Positions 24,271 to 35,924 of a stretch of 64,000 nt of DNA are shown here, piece by piece; the stretch's first letter is position 1, and each line of letters begins with the position of its first letter. The notes beneath the pieces are model-generated. The model made no database searches, was not told the origin of the DNA, and worked only from the letters and a program-made list of their open reading frames with translations. The translations under genes were made by a program, and so were the position numbers. Location: the NCBI GenBank assembly GCA_940671915.1, contig CALNVZ010003426.1, positions 41,148,007-41,212,006 on the forward strand, given 5' to 3'. This DNA comes from Paracentrotus lividus. Taxonomy: Eukaryota > Echinodermata > Echinoidea > Camarodonta > Echinidae.

Positions 24271-24829
24271 CCCACACGAAAGGCTGAATACTGAAATTTA
24301 CTAGTCCGAACACGCTTGGACCTCGCAACGTAAATTTCCAGGCACCCTATAGTGCCGACTCTCGTGATCTCGTCTCAGAAAACGAGCACAGATTAACACC
24401 GAGACAACAATGAAGTGCAGCCGACGCACCTCGCGAATTAGCGTAATACTCGCGGAACCCAGCTGACATCAGACTTTCACCAACACTACCACAAGCCCGC
24501 AAGCATGGTTCGGCGCCCAGCCCCCTCTGCGTAAAAGCACCATAAGCGAAACGCACGATGCAAAAAAAAAACAAGAACAACGGTACATAAGAGGAATGTT
24601 GATTAAATCTCGAAATCACTTTAGTGCCTCTCATAATCCTTACTTGAATTCTTTCTTATTGATAGGATGTATCTTCGTAACTGTTCTTACCCGTGACTCG
24701 ATGGCTACTCCAATAACTCGCATCCTGGCTAGAGCTCCTGCCCACCACCTGCTCTGTGACCGGTTTCTTTGGTAATACAACAACCCAACACACCAGCCGA
24801 GGACACAAAGCAAATAGGTGTTCTTCGTG

Positions 24830-26812
24830 CAATTGGCCTCTGTTCAAAAGCTTTCTACGCCGTCTGGCCTGCTTATACATGGCCGCCTCACGCCTACCGG
24901 CAGCTCTCCGCTCAGCTCCCACCGCCGGACGCGTCCCGCGGCCGCCGGCGGCTGCCGCGGCTGTAGTCATTCTCGCATGTTGCGGGCTCTGCACCTCTCT
25001 CGACGTGCCCTCACACTTTTCCATCCGCCGTCCCCATTCGCACACAGCCTCTCGCCTAATTCTCTTCTCTTCTCTCACACTACACCTCTCTGCTTCACTC
25101 CGCCGCACTCCCACCCCAATCCCCTCTCACACCCCTCGCACCCCACACCGCGTCCGCCCCGGCGCGCCTCACCACCACGACATTCAACCTTTCGTGCGCA
25201 CCCACCCCCGGCCCCTCCGCGCCCCCTCCTCCCCACTCGCTCCACGCTCGTTCGCGCCTCTCGCCACCATCTCTCGCTCGGCTTCCCCCACACCCTCCCC
25301 TCACTTCACATACTCACCACACACACCCCCCTCCCCCAGACTTTGAATCTCCCTCCCCGCCTCCCCACCCCACGCACCGCGCCTCCACCCTCACCATGAC
25401 CTCCTCGACCGTGCAAAACCAACGCACTCACTCCTCTATCTCCTCCACCTCTCAAACATTGCGTTGCCATGGCAACAGCATTTTTAAAAAAAATTTCATA
25501 CAAAATATTGTGGATCAAACTACTCCCTCAGTTTTTGATCAATTGACTTGAAATTTGGTACATTGGGTCCATGATAATATGAAGAAGTGCAAGATATTTT
25601 TTCGTCAAAGTGGAGAATTTCGTTTGCCATGGCAACGGCCTTTTTTTAAATGAAATTCATGCAAAAATTGTTTTTTATGTAGGTAGAGCGCTGCGCAGGG
25701 TATTATTAATCACCGATAGTGATATATTTCTAGTTGCTTATTTTCTATTTTGCCTAATTAGACTTTGTTAACACGCCTCCATTAATTCCAGCCACTGCTG
25801 TGCAGAACCGATCACAATTTATTCTTTTTTCTATGGTCTTTCAAAAAATGTTCCAGGTTAATTGTTATCTCCCGATTCTTGAGAATCCAAAAAGAAAAAA
25901 AAAAAAAAAAAAAAAAAAAAATTCACAACAAAGGGTCCAGGCGTAGATTTTTTCTCCCCCTCTTTCTGCTCATGTATGTCTATTCCAGATCCAGAATCAA
26001 CTTAAATTAGCCAATAAAAATCTCAATGTGGTTCATGCATTCTTGACATTGCACAATAGATTTACTTGACTATTTTTGGTTTTGTTTTGTAGAATCAACA
26101 GTTCTCCGATCAGCACCTTTTCAAGCCAAAACAACATGTGCAATCTCTGATGCAAGTACAATGCTTGTGCCCATCTTCAAAGTAACACCTTGTTCAGTTG
26201 CCCCTGTTGGCTACAGAGAAGATCACTTAAAGCAGAAATTCTATGGTGTTGAAGGTAGTTGAGGACCATTTGTCATTTCATTCCTGTCATCACAACAACC
26301 TCATATTTCAGAATGTTCCAGACTCTGCAATAGCTAAGGATTTCCAGTTATCAGAGACCAAATGCCCGTACATGACAGTATTTGGTTTGGGCCGTAAGTG
26401 AGACCTACTCTTGACAACATCAAGCATCAAAGCACTTTGTGATACTGTTTGATGAAAGTTCTTATCAGAAGCTGCAAAAAAAGCAGATGGACTTTCTCAT
26501 TCAGAACATGGCAGCATGGCGAAGTCTGTACTAGATACTTGACATCTGTGTTTATCGGGCATGGCTCGGGCTGTTCATTTGAAGGAAGAAAGTCAGATAA
26601 GAGTTTTCAGCACAGTTTCCGGTCTTTTAAAAGAAAAGTTCACGACGCAAAAATAATACAAATAGGAATAGGAACAAAAGATCAAATATAGAGGAGGATG
26701 TTTAGAAAGATCGATATATATCCACGCGTACGCGTTACACTGGCATGACTCAAAGACCAATCTCATTACCCCCTGCAGAGAAATATCCGGCTCATGCGGG
26801 CTCCACTCATAT
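24830..26812 (+). repeat. Second, error-rich copy of 17,040-18,760
   Basis: Order and content match the hAT region about 8 kb upstream: the GC-rich patch (24,870-24,970), the GTTGCCATGGCAAC repeat (from 25,463), the poly-A, the acceptor (TTTTGTAG at 26,085-26,092), the exon-2 text to about 26,600, then a blurred match ending in CGGCTCATGCGGGCTCCA. It differs mostly by single-base gains and losses, many in homopolymers, which destroy the frame. This pattern suits raw long-read error better than evolutionary decay. Confidence 0.8.
25005..25460. other. Strongly C-rich, G-poor tract (part 2)
   Basis: It occupies the position where the upstream copy has ordinary sequence (about 17,175-17,455). 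The + strand is mainly C with CCTC, CACC and CCCC words and few G. Open reading frames here are proline/serine/arginine-rich composition artefacts. Confidence 0.6.
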
Positions 26813-29520
26813 AAGTACACCCGCGAGATTTACTACTTAAAATCGCGTGAACTTGGTACTTCAAGGCCCAGCTATGTAAATGTAGGGATAAGGCGTCGAA
26901 GCATTTCCTAATATCTGATCCGTGTGCACTACTTGTGTTTCTTAGAATGACCCAGCAGAGGCAAACGAGGAGTGACAATCTATAGGGCAAGTAATGACTC
27001 AAATTGGAGACCTGATTGGCAAGCAGCCACAATCAAAGGTCTTTTATAGGCACCCACGTATGGCCTAGGCAAAACCTATCCAATGTTGCCGAAGAGAGCT
27101 CATACAAACTTATCTGGAGGAAGCAGTGTATCGCATAGTTGTAACTAAGTAAGGTCGTAGCTAGAAAGGACATAAGAACGTATCCTCAAGACCCAAAGAA
27201 ATGAAGGTCCTCTTAAACTGAAAGTTAGTTTCTTGAAACAAGTGAGCTCCAAGACTGCACAGACTCGTGTGGAAAGAGCGAATGCAGTTCTTTGTTGTCG
27301 ATGGCAATAAAGCAGATTAGATCCCTGATATCTCTTGACGGGACAACTCGCAAGATCGATGCACCCCATGCCAATTGCGCACGGTTCCTTAGGACCTGAA
27401 GACCTCACTATCCGAATGACCTCGCACCTAGCCCTTATAACACGTGCACCCAAGATTGCTATGATACCACCGCCTGAGAACCCAGGAGCATCCATTACTT
27501 CTCCATACAAGTAATGCAAGTTATGATGTCGGCAAATATTGATACGAGGCCTATTCAATACATTCGATCCATTGAACACCCAGCCAATAACCCGCCAAAG
27601 ATGAGATAAGTTGGATCTACTCTGAGAGAAGCTATAGAGCGAAACTAGACCGGAAAGAAGATCAAGATCTACGGCAGGACCGACACGAGATTCTTAATAA
27701 ATTTCGCTACACAACGCCTCAAGTAACTCTTCATATAGCTGCATCAGACTCCGTAAACTTATTCGCAGCGTTGCGCCCGAAGTATTCTCGCTCTGTTGAG
27801 ATAAAATCTTGGCGCATGTTGCTGAAAACATCCCCTCGGAATCATGGCAAAGAGACAAGGAAAACCAATTAAAATCGGCATCAGAAAGCTGATTAAAGAT
27901 GAAGATGTTAGTGTCACCTGTAGTCGCGACGCAAACCGCGGCTCGACGCACTCCTGGCATTGACCTATAATCAGGGCAATAGTCCTTGCTAGAGCCAATG
28001 TGACGCCAACGGCATAAGCAATCTCCAGAAGATCGCGAGGACCGCTTCATTCATACCAGCAGACACCCTTCCGGACCTCTCCGTCAGCGCCAGTTATTTC
28101 CGGGTGTCAGATTCAACGATATGAATTAGTTCGCATGTCCGAATAGTACATGAGCTCCATCAAGATGTGTCCCATGCCGGCACAGCTCACTTGAAAGCAG
28201 GAGAAGATCTCTTACTCCCATAACAAATGCAGCTCAGGAGGAAGGCATAACCAACACACCTAATCCAAGCGACCAAACGACCGCTTGCGTCAATCGTCAA
28301 CTGCCAGGCTAAATACCTTAGCATCAACCACTATTAGGCAGCAATTTGTAAAGGCATTGCACAACCATTAAACTTGACACAGTCGACTCATGAGATGGCT
28401 GACAATCAATGAGCAGCGTTCACAGAGCGCGCCGTTTCATTGTGGACTGATGAATGAGAGGCACGGAAAGCACAAAAAGAAGGACACGAGACAAAGAGAT
28501 ACGATAAGGAACGCCGGTAATGCCAAGCCTGATTGCGACAGTTTGCGCTGGCAATCTGAAAAGGCTCAAATGGCCACTAAATGAAATACCAGACTGGCAA
28601 GCAGAGTAGACAGAGTCTTCAACAATGCCTCACCCAACGGAGCAGGAGTTTGCCGAGGAAAAGGCAGAGACTCCAAATAGTATAAACTGGCACATGCTCA
28701 GTTCGAAATGCGAACACGTCGGTTCAAGGTACGCAGTTAACAGCTTAACACCTAAAAAAAACGTAGAGCTTGATAAGATGTCCAGAAAAAATCGACTGAA
28801 GCCCACGGATAGGGGGCCAATACAAGCGAAGGTTGCAATGAGCAATATGAAAGTAAACAAATGAACCGTTTCAACCAAGGTCAAAGGGAAGCAAATGTGG
28901 AGACCAAAAAGATATCAATTAAGTAATAAATCCCAAAGAAAGTCACTATAGCCTCAAATAGACTGGATATAAGTTTGCCATAACAGAGTAATGTAGGGTA
29001 AGATAAATAGAAAAATAGATCTTTCCCAGGAAACAATTCAGGCTCATTGCGCCAAACATGACACAGAGTTGTAAGCGGCATAACTCTTATCAAAAAAATA
29101 AAGAGATAGTCTCGGTTTGAAATAGAAACTGCATATATTCACAGTATGAAAGGAATAATTCAACAGTAAGGTGTAGAAGCACACGGCACACAATGTAAAT
29201 ACGTCGTGAAAAACCTCGTAACACAACATGAGGCTGAAAAAGTCGGCGCGTCATATACAGATTTCGACACTCAAGCTAGCGAAACAAGGAACTACAGCAT
29301 GACTCCGGGGCAAACGGAGGCAGCGAGTGAAGTGGAAACAGGTCACATCGAACGCTCCCCAGATCAGAAAGAAGAGCATGCAGTGCACACGGGCCTCCCA
29401 GAAACGCGCCGCATCAAACACACATAGGAAAAGAGGAGAAACCGCACCAAACCGGCGGAAGCAACAGCAAAACCGAAAAAACCAAAGACACACAAAAAAA
29501 TAAGAGAAGATCAGAAATGA
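26813..29520. other. Feature-poor segment with shifted composition
   Basis: Base composition is nearly even and visibly richer in G+C than the neighbouring AT-rich DNA. The microsatellites and poly-runs found elsewhere are absent. Open frames occur on both strands with no splice context or recognisable motif. It is probably low-quality gap-fill or foreign sequence; I can support no gene in it. Confidence 0.45.
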
Positions 29521-30240
29521 TTATCGTACAATAAGGTCTCGCATGTAAATAAACAGTGAAAACCTCCAGTATAGTCCGATGCATAGAGCAAGGTTTTGAT
29601 ATCAAGAGGTAGATTTTTTCTTTGTCCCAATGACCATGTATATATAATGAGGCATCCACTGTTATTTCTCTGTTGTTGAATCATAATTGTGATGGGTACA
29701 TGTATGTATGGTAATTAGTTATCTTGTAGCACATTGTGATGAAGTGAAATATAAAGGGAAAATGTTTTGAAGTTGTACAATTCGTGTAAGTGAGTTTGTG
29801 TGATATGTAAGTATTGGGATGGAAATGCAATGAATCTGCATTAGATTACTTTTTGTGGCTATAAAGGCATGGTAGGTGGGACATCTTCCCCTAAGAATCT
29901 CAAATCATATAAATGAAGAATGTAAAATTTGTGTACAAACCACATAGAGAGTATGTACACAGTGACCTCAGAGATAAGCGAAGTTAGGCATTTTCAAAGA
30001 TCCCCTATCGGACAGCGAATCGATTCCTTAAACTTTGACAGTTCTCGTGAACCAAATATCCAATTTTCACTTTTCACTCTTTCTTTTTCTTCTCCATTAA
30101 CTCAAAGCTTTAATATCAATATCAGAGTTTGCTTTCCCTTCTAATTGCTGGTGAAATAAAAATTGTTGATGGTACGTGCATGTGTTGAAACGTGGCCTTT
30201 GCTTTAAATTTTGCAGGTTATCGCATAAATTTTTTTTTAT
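29521..30240. other. Right part of the hAT-like span, non-coding
   Basis: Ordinary AT-rich composition resumes near 29,520-29,620 and continues into the CATGGAAAGTCATGG subterminal repeats of the right end. No remainder of the transposase was found here. Confidence 0.5.
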
Positions 30241-30542
30241 TAAGGTCATGGAAAAGTCATGGAATTCCACTGTAAAAAGTCATGGAAAGTCATGGAATTT
30301 CATTCAGCAAAAAGAGTATGAACCCTGAATTAATTTCACCAATATTTGACATTAAAAAATCATCACCCAAGCAATGATGAAATATTTGCTAAATGTCCAA
30401 GATACATGGATCATATATGTTACAACACTCAGAATAGAGTTACATATAACACCCTTTCAACATATACCTGGTACACAATTTGGCAGTGGTACTGATCTAC
30501 TCACTATACAGTAGTCTTTGGACAAAAGGAAAATGGAATGAA

Positions 30543-31138
30543 TCAAAGCATATCTGCAAAGTGGCTTCTGTAGATGTCTGGATGTGCCTTCTGAAGTAGC
30601 TTGAGCTTCTGTTTCTTCTCTTTGAGTGCTATCTTGGTATCATCAATGATGGTATTCATCAGACATCTCAAGGCCTCCTTGGTAGAATCCAGATCCTTGA
30701 CTTCAAACTGTTCCGTTGTCACCGTCTGACAGAAGACAACTGCAATTACAACACATTGATAGATTCGTTTTGGTGTAATGGGTAAATGCTGCAGTCCTGA
30801 TTGTATTGAAACCTTACTATGTATGTATTTGCTATTTTCTGTTATATTAAACAATTTACTGAAACTAAGGAGCAAATTTCCTCAGTCTCCACCACCCTGT
30901 ATATTCAAGATTTTTCTATAATTGTTATTGTTAAAAAACAGAATTGATCCATGGTTAAGAACAGCACTCACTGTCTGGACGTCCATCCCGATGGCTCCAA
31001 CCTCAAGCGAGACTTCAGCTTCAACGGCCGCATACCTCAGGGATGCTACTGCCCGGAAACTCCTCCTCTACCAAGCCATCGTAAAACTCTACACGGATTA
31101 GCCGAAAGGGACCCCTGATCACGCCCCTCCTCAGACAT
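30543..31138 (-). CDS. Small unassigned protein, two exons, probable 1-base frameshift
   Basis: The terminal exon is 30,543-30,725 (acceptor TCTTCTGTCAG, stop TGA). It encodes 60 residues: TVTTEQFEVKDLDSTKEALR, then a lysine-rich helical stretch (KEKKQKLKLLQKAHPDIY) and the end HFADML. A likely first exon, 30,972-31,138, starts at ATG (MSEEGRDQGSL...) and ends ...EVSLEVGAIGMDVQT at donor ACA|GTGAGT; both sides of the intron are phase 0. Within it, the frame changes at a GGG run near 31,043, and one extra G would join VSG to AVASLRYAAVEAEV. The product would be about 118 residues. I do not recognise the family. The exon lies in a G+C-rich block, as a promoter-proximal exon often does. The terminal exon is firm; the first is an inference. 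Confidence 0.55.
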
Positions 31139-31310
31139 CGTTACAACGATCCTTGGTGCGCTTGGAGGCGGAAGGGCTCCGGCACTAGAACTGACACAGC
31201 TTTGTTTCTCTTGTTACCGGGGTGACCCGTCTCCGACTGAGGGCGCTGCTGAGGTTTATGGGGGAGGGCTGGGAAGAAGACCTCCATCAAACTTGCTTAC
31301 CAGGTAAAAA
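30960..31310 (-). promoter_or_regulatory. G+C-rich, CpG-containing block (possible promoter/5' exon)
   Basis: Composition rises clearly above the AT-rich background, with several CpG and GCGCC words. It coincides with the proposed first exon of the small minus-strand gene and extends about 170 bp upstream of its ATG. Other frames are open too, so alternative coding use cannot be excluded. Confidence 0.35.
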
Positions 31311-31520
31311 AACAAAAGCATGTATTGCATGGTCTACTTGATATGACCCTGAAATCAGCGAATTGGTTAATGTCCAAACGTCTTCTCCCATTCACCGTAC
31401 ACAACTCTTTTAACACAAGCAGTGCATTAGTCGACGCACAGTGTGCGGATGGAACTGCGTTTAAGTGTAAATGGGAGAAGACGTAGATGGCGTTAACCAG
31501 ATTTCACAGATTTAGGGCCC

Positions 31521-31678
31521 TTAACCCTAATGAGACTTGGGTGGGGGCTGATTCAGCACCTCCTCGACATTTTCATCTCACTTTCACACGAATCAGCCCC
31601 CCCCCCCCTCCCCCCCCCCCCCCCCCCCACCTCCCAGTCCTTGATGTGTGTCAAAACAGCCAGTCTTTTTAGGGTTAA
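31521..31678. mobile_element. piggyBac-like mini-element, copy 4 (158 bp with TTAA)
   Basis: TTAACCCTAATGAGACTTGG at the left and CCAGTCTTTTTAGGGTTAA at the right reproduce the family ends and TTAA flanks. The interior is only GGCTGATTCAGC, CCTCGACATTTT and a C-run of about 30. It is an internal-deletion derivative of the 12,086 family. Confidence 0.8.
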
Positions 31679-32150
31679 GTATGCCCATGCTTATGTACAT
31701 TCAGTCCTGACAAAGAAAATGTCCATAATTAAAGATAGCTTGTGGTGGTTATGGGAATTATCTCCTTTATATTGGATTCAACATGAAATATAGGACTTCT
31801 TGATTCTGTTGAACGCTCGCTTTCTCAAACCAACAAATTGAAAGCTTCAAATTGAAACACTTCAAATCATGCACATGTACACGGAAATGTCCCCATTTAA
31901 TTGAATGTGAATGCACTGCTTACTGATGTTGATGCATTTTAAATAATGTCCAGTCATCATGTTTTGAGACCACATGCGAAGAGCTTTTTGTGCTATATAT
32001 TTGAAACATAATGAGGGACAGTAAGAACACTGAAACAATTAATAAATTCTCTTTTAGAAAATTTGGGATTCTTTAGTAGAACTTTATCGTAATGCATATC
32101 TTGCAATTTTTTTTCTGGTTTCTAGTTGAAGCCTGTTTTCGATTATTAGG

Positions 32151-32313
32151 TGGGATTTCACTATGTTGATATGTAAAGTTACAAATGACTTACAAATGAC
32201 TGAAACATGTTCTGAGTGCGATACTAATCACATTCTCAATTATATACGACAAGAACTGATTACCAGTTGTTCATAAAGTGCTTGTAACTTATGAACAACT
32301 AGGTGAAACACCA
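32151..32313. mobile_element. Short imperfect inverted-repeat element
   Basis: GGTGGGATTTCACTATGTTG near the left pairs imperfectly with CAACTAGGTGAAACACC near the right, and AAAGTTACAAATG pairs with CTTGTAACTT. It is MITE-like, and the superfamily is unknown. Confidence 0.45.
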
Positions 32314-32536
32314 TCGTTGCCCTGTATCACAAAGACTTACGATTGATAAAACGATACGACTTTATTTTTTCTCAGTAGCCTCATTTTAAATGCAGGTACA
32401 GTTATGATTGGAATTATGAATTGATTAAGATTAAAGTTAGGCTAGGTTAGGATTAAGATCATCAAACTTGGAGCTCTCGTTCATTGATAGGCTACAGAGA
32501 TGTAGTACACATTTTATATTCTTTTCCTTGACACAG

Positions 32537-32734
32537 GTGGACAACCGTACCAACGTGTGCAACACCCTGCAAGAAGCCATCATATCCAGCCTATCCTATC
32601 AGCTGTCCAAGCAAGAACCTGGTCTCCTTCTTCCTGGAACACACAACAGAATCTTCAAGGTTCCAGAGGCAGTCCTGCAAGCTGTTACGACCAGGATAGG
32701 GCCATGCCAAGCAGGTGAACAAGATCACTGCAGG
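32537..32734 (+). CDS. Internal exon, extracellular-looking
   Basis: The acceptor CCTTGACACAG and donor AGG|GTACGT bound 66 codons, phase 0 at both ends. The product begins VDNRTNVCNTLQEAIISSLS and ends GPCQAGEQDHCR. An NRT glycosylation sequon and three cysteines suggest a secreted or ectodomain segment. I do not recognise the domain. It lies on the same strand, about 19.6 kb upstream, as the membrane exon at 52,310. It may belong to that gene, but the phases (0 here, 1 there) require at least one exon between them; a 53-nt candidate at 46,544-46,596 fits the membrane exon's phase but not this one's. It could instead be a separate gene. Confidence 0.6.
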
Positions 32735-33432
32735 GTACGTACAGTGTTTTGTTGTGACTTTGAATTGCAAAGGTATTCATTAGAGCAAAAATATGAAGTT
32801 ATAATTTACCAATATTAAAAGGAAATATGTAAATTTATCAAACATTTGGTTAACTTATACTGTGTAGTTTTATTTATATCTTTTATATGTGATTATTATT
32901 TACCTATCATTTTGAATACCTGTGTATTGTGAAATGAGTATTGATGTGTATGTACCATTCTATTGAGCCATGCTAAATTCCAGTCCATCGTTGCCTGGCA
33001 AGCTTCAATTTCAGCTCCCCATACAAGTAGAGAGATACTTGTAAAGTGCAGATGGGAAACAAGATAAAGCAGTCTTTATTGTGAATCAATTTGAAACAGC
33101 TCCATCTCTTGATTCAAATTATATATCATAATGGAATGGAGGGGTTTTAAAAAACATTTATAAACATGTATAGTACTGTGGTATTCTTTTTTGGTTGACA
33201 AATGGTATAATGGTTATTTTCACAATACTTTCTATTTCCGCTAATTTTGTGATTCAGTAATATACATTTAAATATGCAGCTATTTTTAGGTACTTGAAAC
33301 GTCACTAAAATCATTTTTAAAATTCCCCATTAGATCTACAATCATGTATAGTTCCAAATCTTGAAGTATTGTACGCAAAATAATGGGCTATAACAATATC
33401 AACATTTTAGAAACAAGAAAATAATTTTAACC

Positions 33433-33532
33433 NNNNNNNNNNNNNNNNNNNNNNNNNNNNNNNNNNNNNNNNNNNNNNNNNNNNNNNNNNNNNNNNNNNN
33501 NNNNNNNNNNNNNNNNNNNNNNNNNNNNNNNN
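33433..33532. other. Assembly gap (100 N)
   Basis: There are exactly 100 undetermined bases, a conventional unknown-length gap. The right edge begins AGTGGCGGATCCAGGAT, so the gap probably conceals the rest of a repeat. Confidence 0.95.
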
Positions 33533-33740
33533 AGTGGCGGATCCAGGATTTCATTACAGGGGGGGGGGGTCCAAAATGGGAATTTCAGATTTTGGTACAC
33601 CCAAATTTGGTACACTCTTTTTTCTTCTTCTTCTTCACGTCACGCTGGCCGTGCGATAAGCGGGGGGGGGGTAAGGGTAAAGGTGTTGAAAAAAAAATTG
33701 GCCTTTGGCCAACCCCAAGGTCGTATGTCATCAATAGGGG
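33533..33740. mobile_element. Transposon end adjoining a gap
   Basis: AGTGGCGGATCCAGGATT followed by a G-run is a terminal sequence I recall from dispersed DNA transposons in many animal genomes. A second G-run follows at about 33,662-33,671. The other end is not identified. Confidence 0.4.
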
Positions 33741-34644
33741 TAGGTTTTAGGGGTCATAATTCTAGTTGTAAACTTAAGAGATAGAGGGCGCTATACCATT
33801 CTACTCAAAGCGAACGTGCCCATTGACTTTTTTTGTTTTTGGACAGTTTTTCACTTTATTTTCTTTATTGTTGCGAGCAACTACCTTTTCAAAGAAATGT
33901 TCAACTTGAATAAGTACGCTAAGAGTCTGAATTTTTCAAAAATCGGAATAACTTATTGCAAAGGGAAAAAAAAAGTCCTGTCACTAACCTTGTGTCAATT
34001 CGAAAGCCTAGTCAGATCAAATTCCTGTACAATATGGTATATTTTGCTCTCAAAATAGCTCATGCGCTGCATATTTTTGATCCTCGATGCCGCATTATAC
34101 TATTATAGCTTATTGTTCACAGGGCAATTAAAAGCTTGAATTCTCAGCTTTCCGGAGATATAGTACATTCCTTTTAATTGATTTTTTAAAAAAAGTCCCG
34201 TCACTTTGAACATAATCATAAGAGGTTCTTTCCTCGACAAGTCAATATCAATCCATTTGATAATCGGTTCATTCAATTTCCCCAAAAATTTCTACAGCGT
34301 CAAATTCGCCATTCAAGTTCCTATACTTAGTTTGTTCGCTTTAGTATTTAAAGTATTCAAGTCCAAATCCCCGTCATAAGCAATCAAATTAGTATATCAG
34401 CTAGAGTGCGTGTTTTCCTGTAATCAAATTCGTGCTGAGGCAATCAACTTCGACATTTGTTTAACCAAGTTTGCAAATCGGTTATTTTCACACTAAACAT
34501 TTAAAATAGCGATTTCGCTTTCTGAAGATCTAGATCCATGCTTTTAGAAGAAAACGTTTAAAAGAACGTTTCTCTTTTTGAACTTTAGATCATTTTAAAC
34601 GTTTCTTTTTCGTTGAGTTGTGAAAAAAAATGTCAAAAATCACT

Positions 34645-34975
34645 ATGGTGCCCCTAAGTTTAATGTCAATTTGGAGCCCCCTTTGCTTCAGGTCGATTGC
34701 CCCCCCCCCCCAAAGTTTCAAATCAATTTCCTTGTCTCTTCTTTTAGAAGAGACACTTTGGTGCCCCTTAGTTATCAATATGGCGCCCCTACGTTTAAGG
34801 TAAATTTGGAGCCCCCGTAAATTTGAGATCGAATTGGCCCCAACGTCACCAAGTTAAAGATCAATAAGTGTAAGGTCAATTTGGCACCACCTTAGCTTCA
34901 GGTTAATTTGGCGCCCCCTTAGTTTAAGGTCGATATGGCGCGCCCGCTAAAAGTAAGGTCGACTTGGCCCCCAGA
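34645..34975 (+). repeat. Degenerate 27-bp minisatellite
   Basis: About ten units on the pattern TTTAAGGTCAATTTGGCGCC-CCTTAG occur, for example from 34,650, 34,677, 34,785 and 34,900. The 27-base period equals nine codons and gives a repeating open frame (GAPKFNVNL, EPPLLQVDC, GAPTFKVNL). Stops and length changes make a protein unlikely. Confidence 0.75.
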
Positions 34976-35924
34976 GACGCTCATGAATTAATGTTATATG
35001 AAAGAGTTCTTGTGTGTTGAACATGTAATTCTGCAAAATAAATTGTTACATGAATTTAAAAAAAAATGAAGACGAAATACGAAGAAAACAAAAATAAATT
35101 GACTTCATGAACTCATTAATAACTGTAAGAAATACATCTTATGTACAGTGAAATAATGTACATACTCATGCTCATTCATTGACATTTATTTAGCAATTTG
35201 CAAACGAGTGGTTAAAAAAAACCTATTATAAAAACAAAACAGTTACTGCAGCTATAAAATATAGGCCCTAATTTGAATGCTCATTATTGTAAGTTGAATT
35301 CCGGGAGTGAATTGGAATGCTGCTCATGGCGATATTGCACAATCATACCAACGTCTCTGCTAACTTGAATAACTGTTTTACGAATAAAGTGCACTTAAAC
35401 GGAATTTGAACAAGTAAAGCAAATATTTGATTCCTGGAAAAAGGAATCTGAACTCCGGAAATTCGGTTGAAAGCGAAATCGTCCTAATTTGATTGAACCG
35501 ATTATCAAATGGAGTGGAGAACCTCCGAAACTGACTGGGAAATCCTATATTTACGCTTATCACATGCATATCGCATGCATAGAAACATGAACGGCGTCTT
35601 TAAGACTTGTGACAAGTTCTACATAAATACAAAAAAGACTTGTGACAAGTTCACAATCTATGTCATTGTTTTGAGCATCAATGTATATGAATTGCATATT
35701 CTGATTACAACTTCAGCACAATAATGTTATAAGCTTGCCCAAATGTGTATATCCTCCATCTGGTCTGGAGAATCTATTAAATAACAACATGATAAAAGTT
35801 CATCAATTTCTTTCATCTCCACGAGTAGATTGCTCAACCGAACGGACAATACCATTACACTGGAGGGAAGTCTTCTTACGCAAATTTTTGTGAGCTAATT
35901 GCAGCCACCCTTGTAAAAAAAACC

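Larger units (their letters stand above)
16257..30327 (+). mobile_element. hAT-like transposon span, disrupted and possibly mis-assembled
   Basis: The left end CAGGGTTCGTACGGGTCCTG and the right end GAGTATGAACCCTG are inverted over about 12 bases. Both ends carry repeats of AAAGTCATGGAAAGTCATGG in the same orientation. The left part encodes a hAT-like transposase. At 14 kb the span is far longer than usual for such elements, and the interior contains an N gap, foreign-looking sequence and a second noisy transposase copy. The 8-bp flanks (AATAATTA and AATTAATT) do not match, so the two ends may not belong to one insertion event. Confidence 0.55.

Noticed and set aside
24656-25518. Several 70-196-codon frames on both strands
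   Set aside because: Pro/Ser/Arg-rich composition comes from the C-rich tract, and frames are open on both strands at once.
27145-29659. Many ORFs of 60-144 codons
   Set aside because: They fall in suspect composition-shifted sequence, with random-looking products and no motif.
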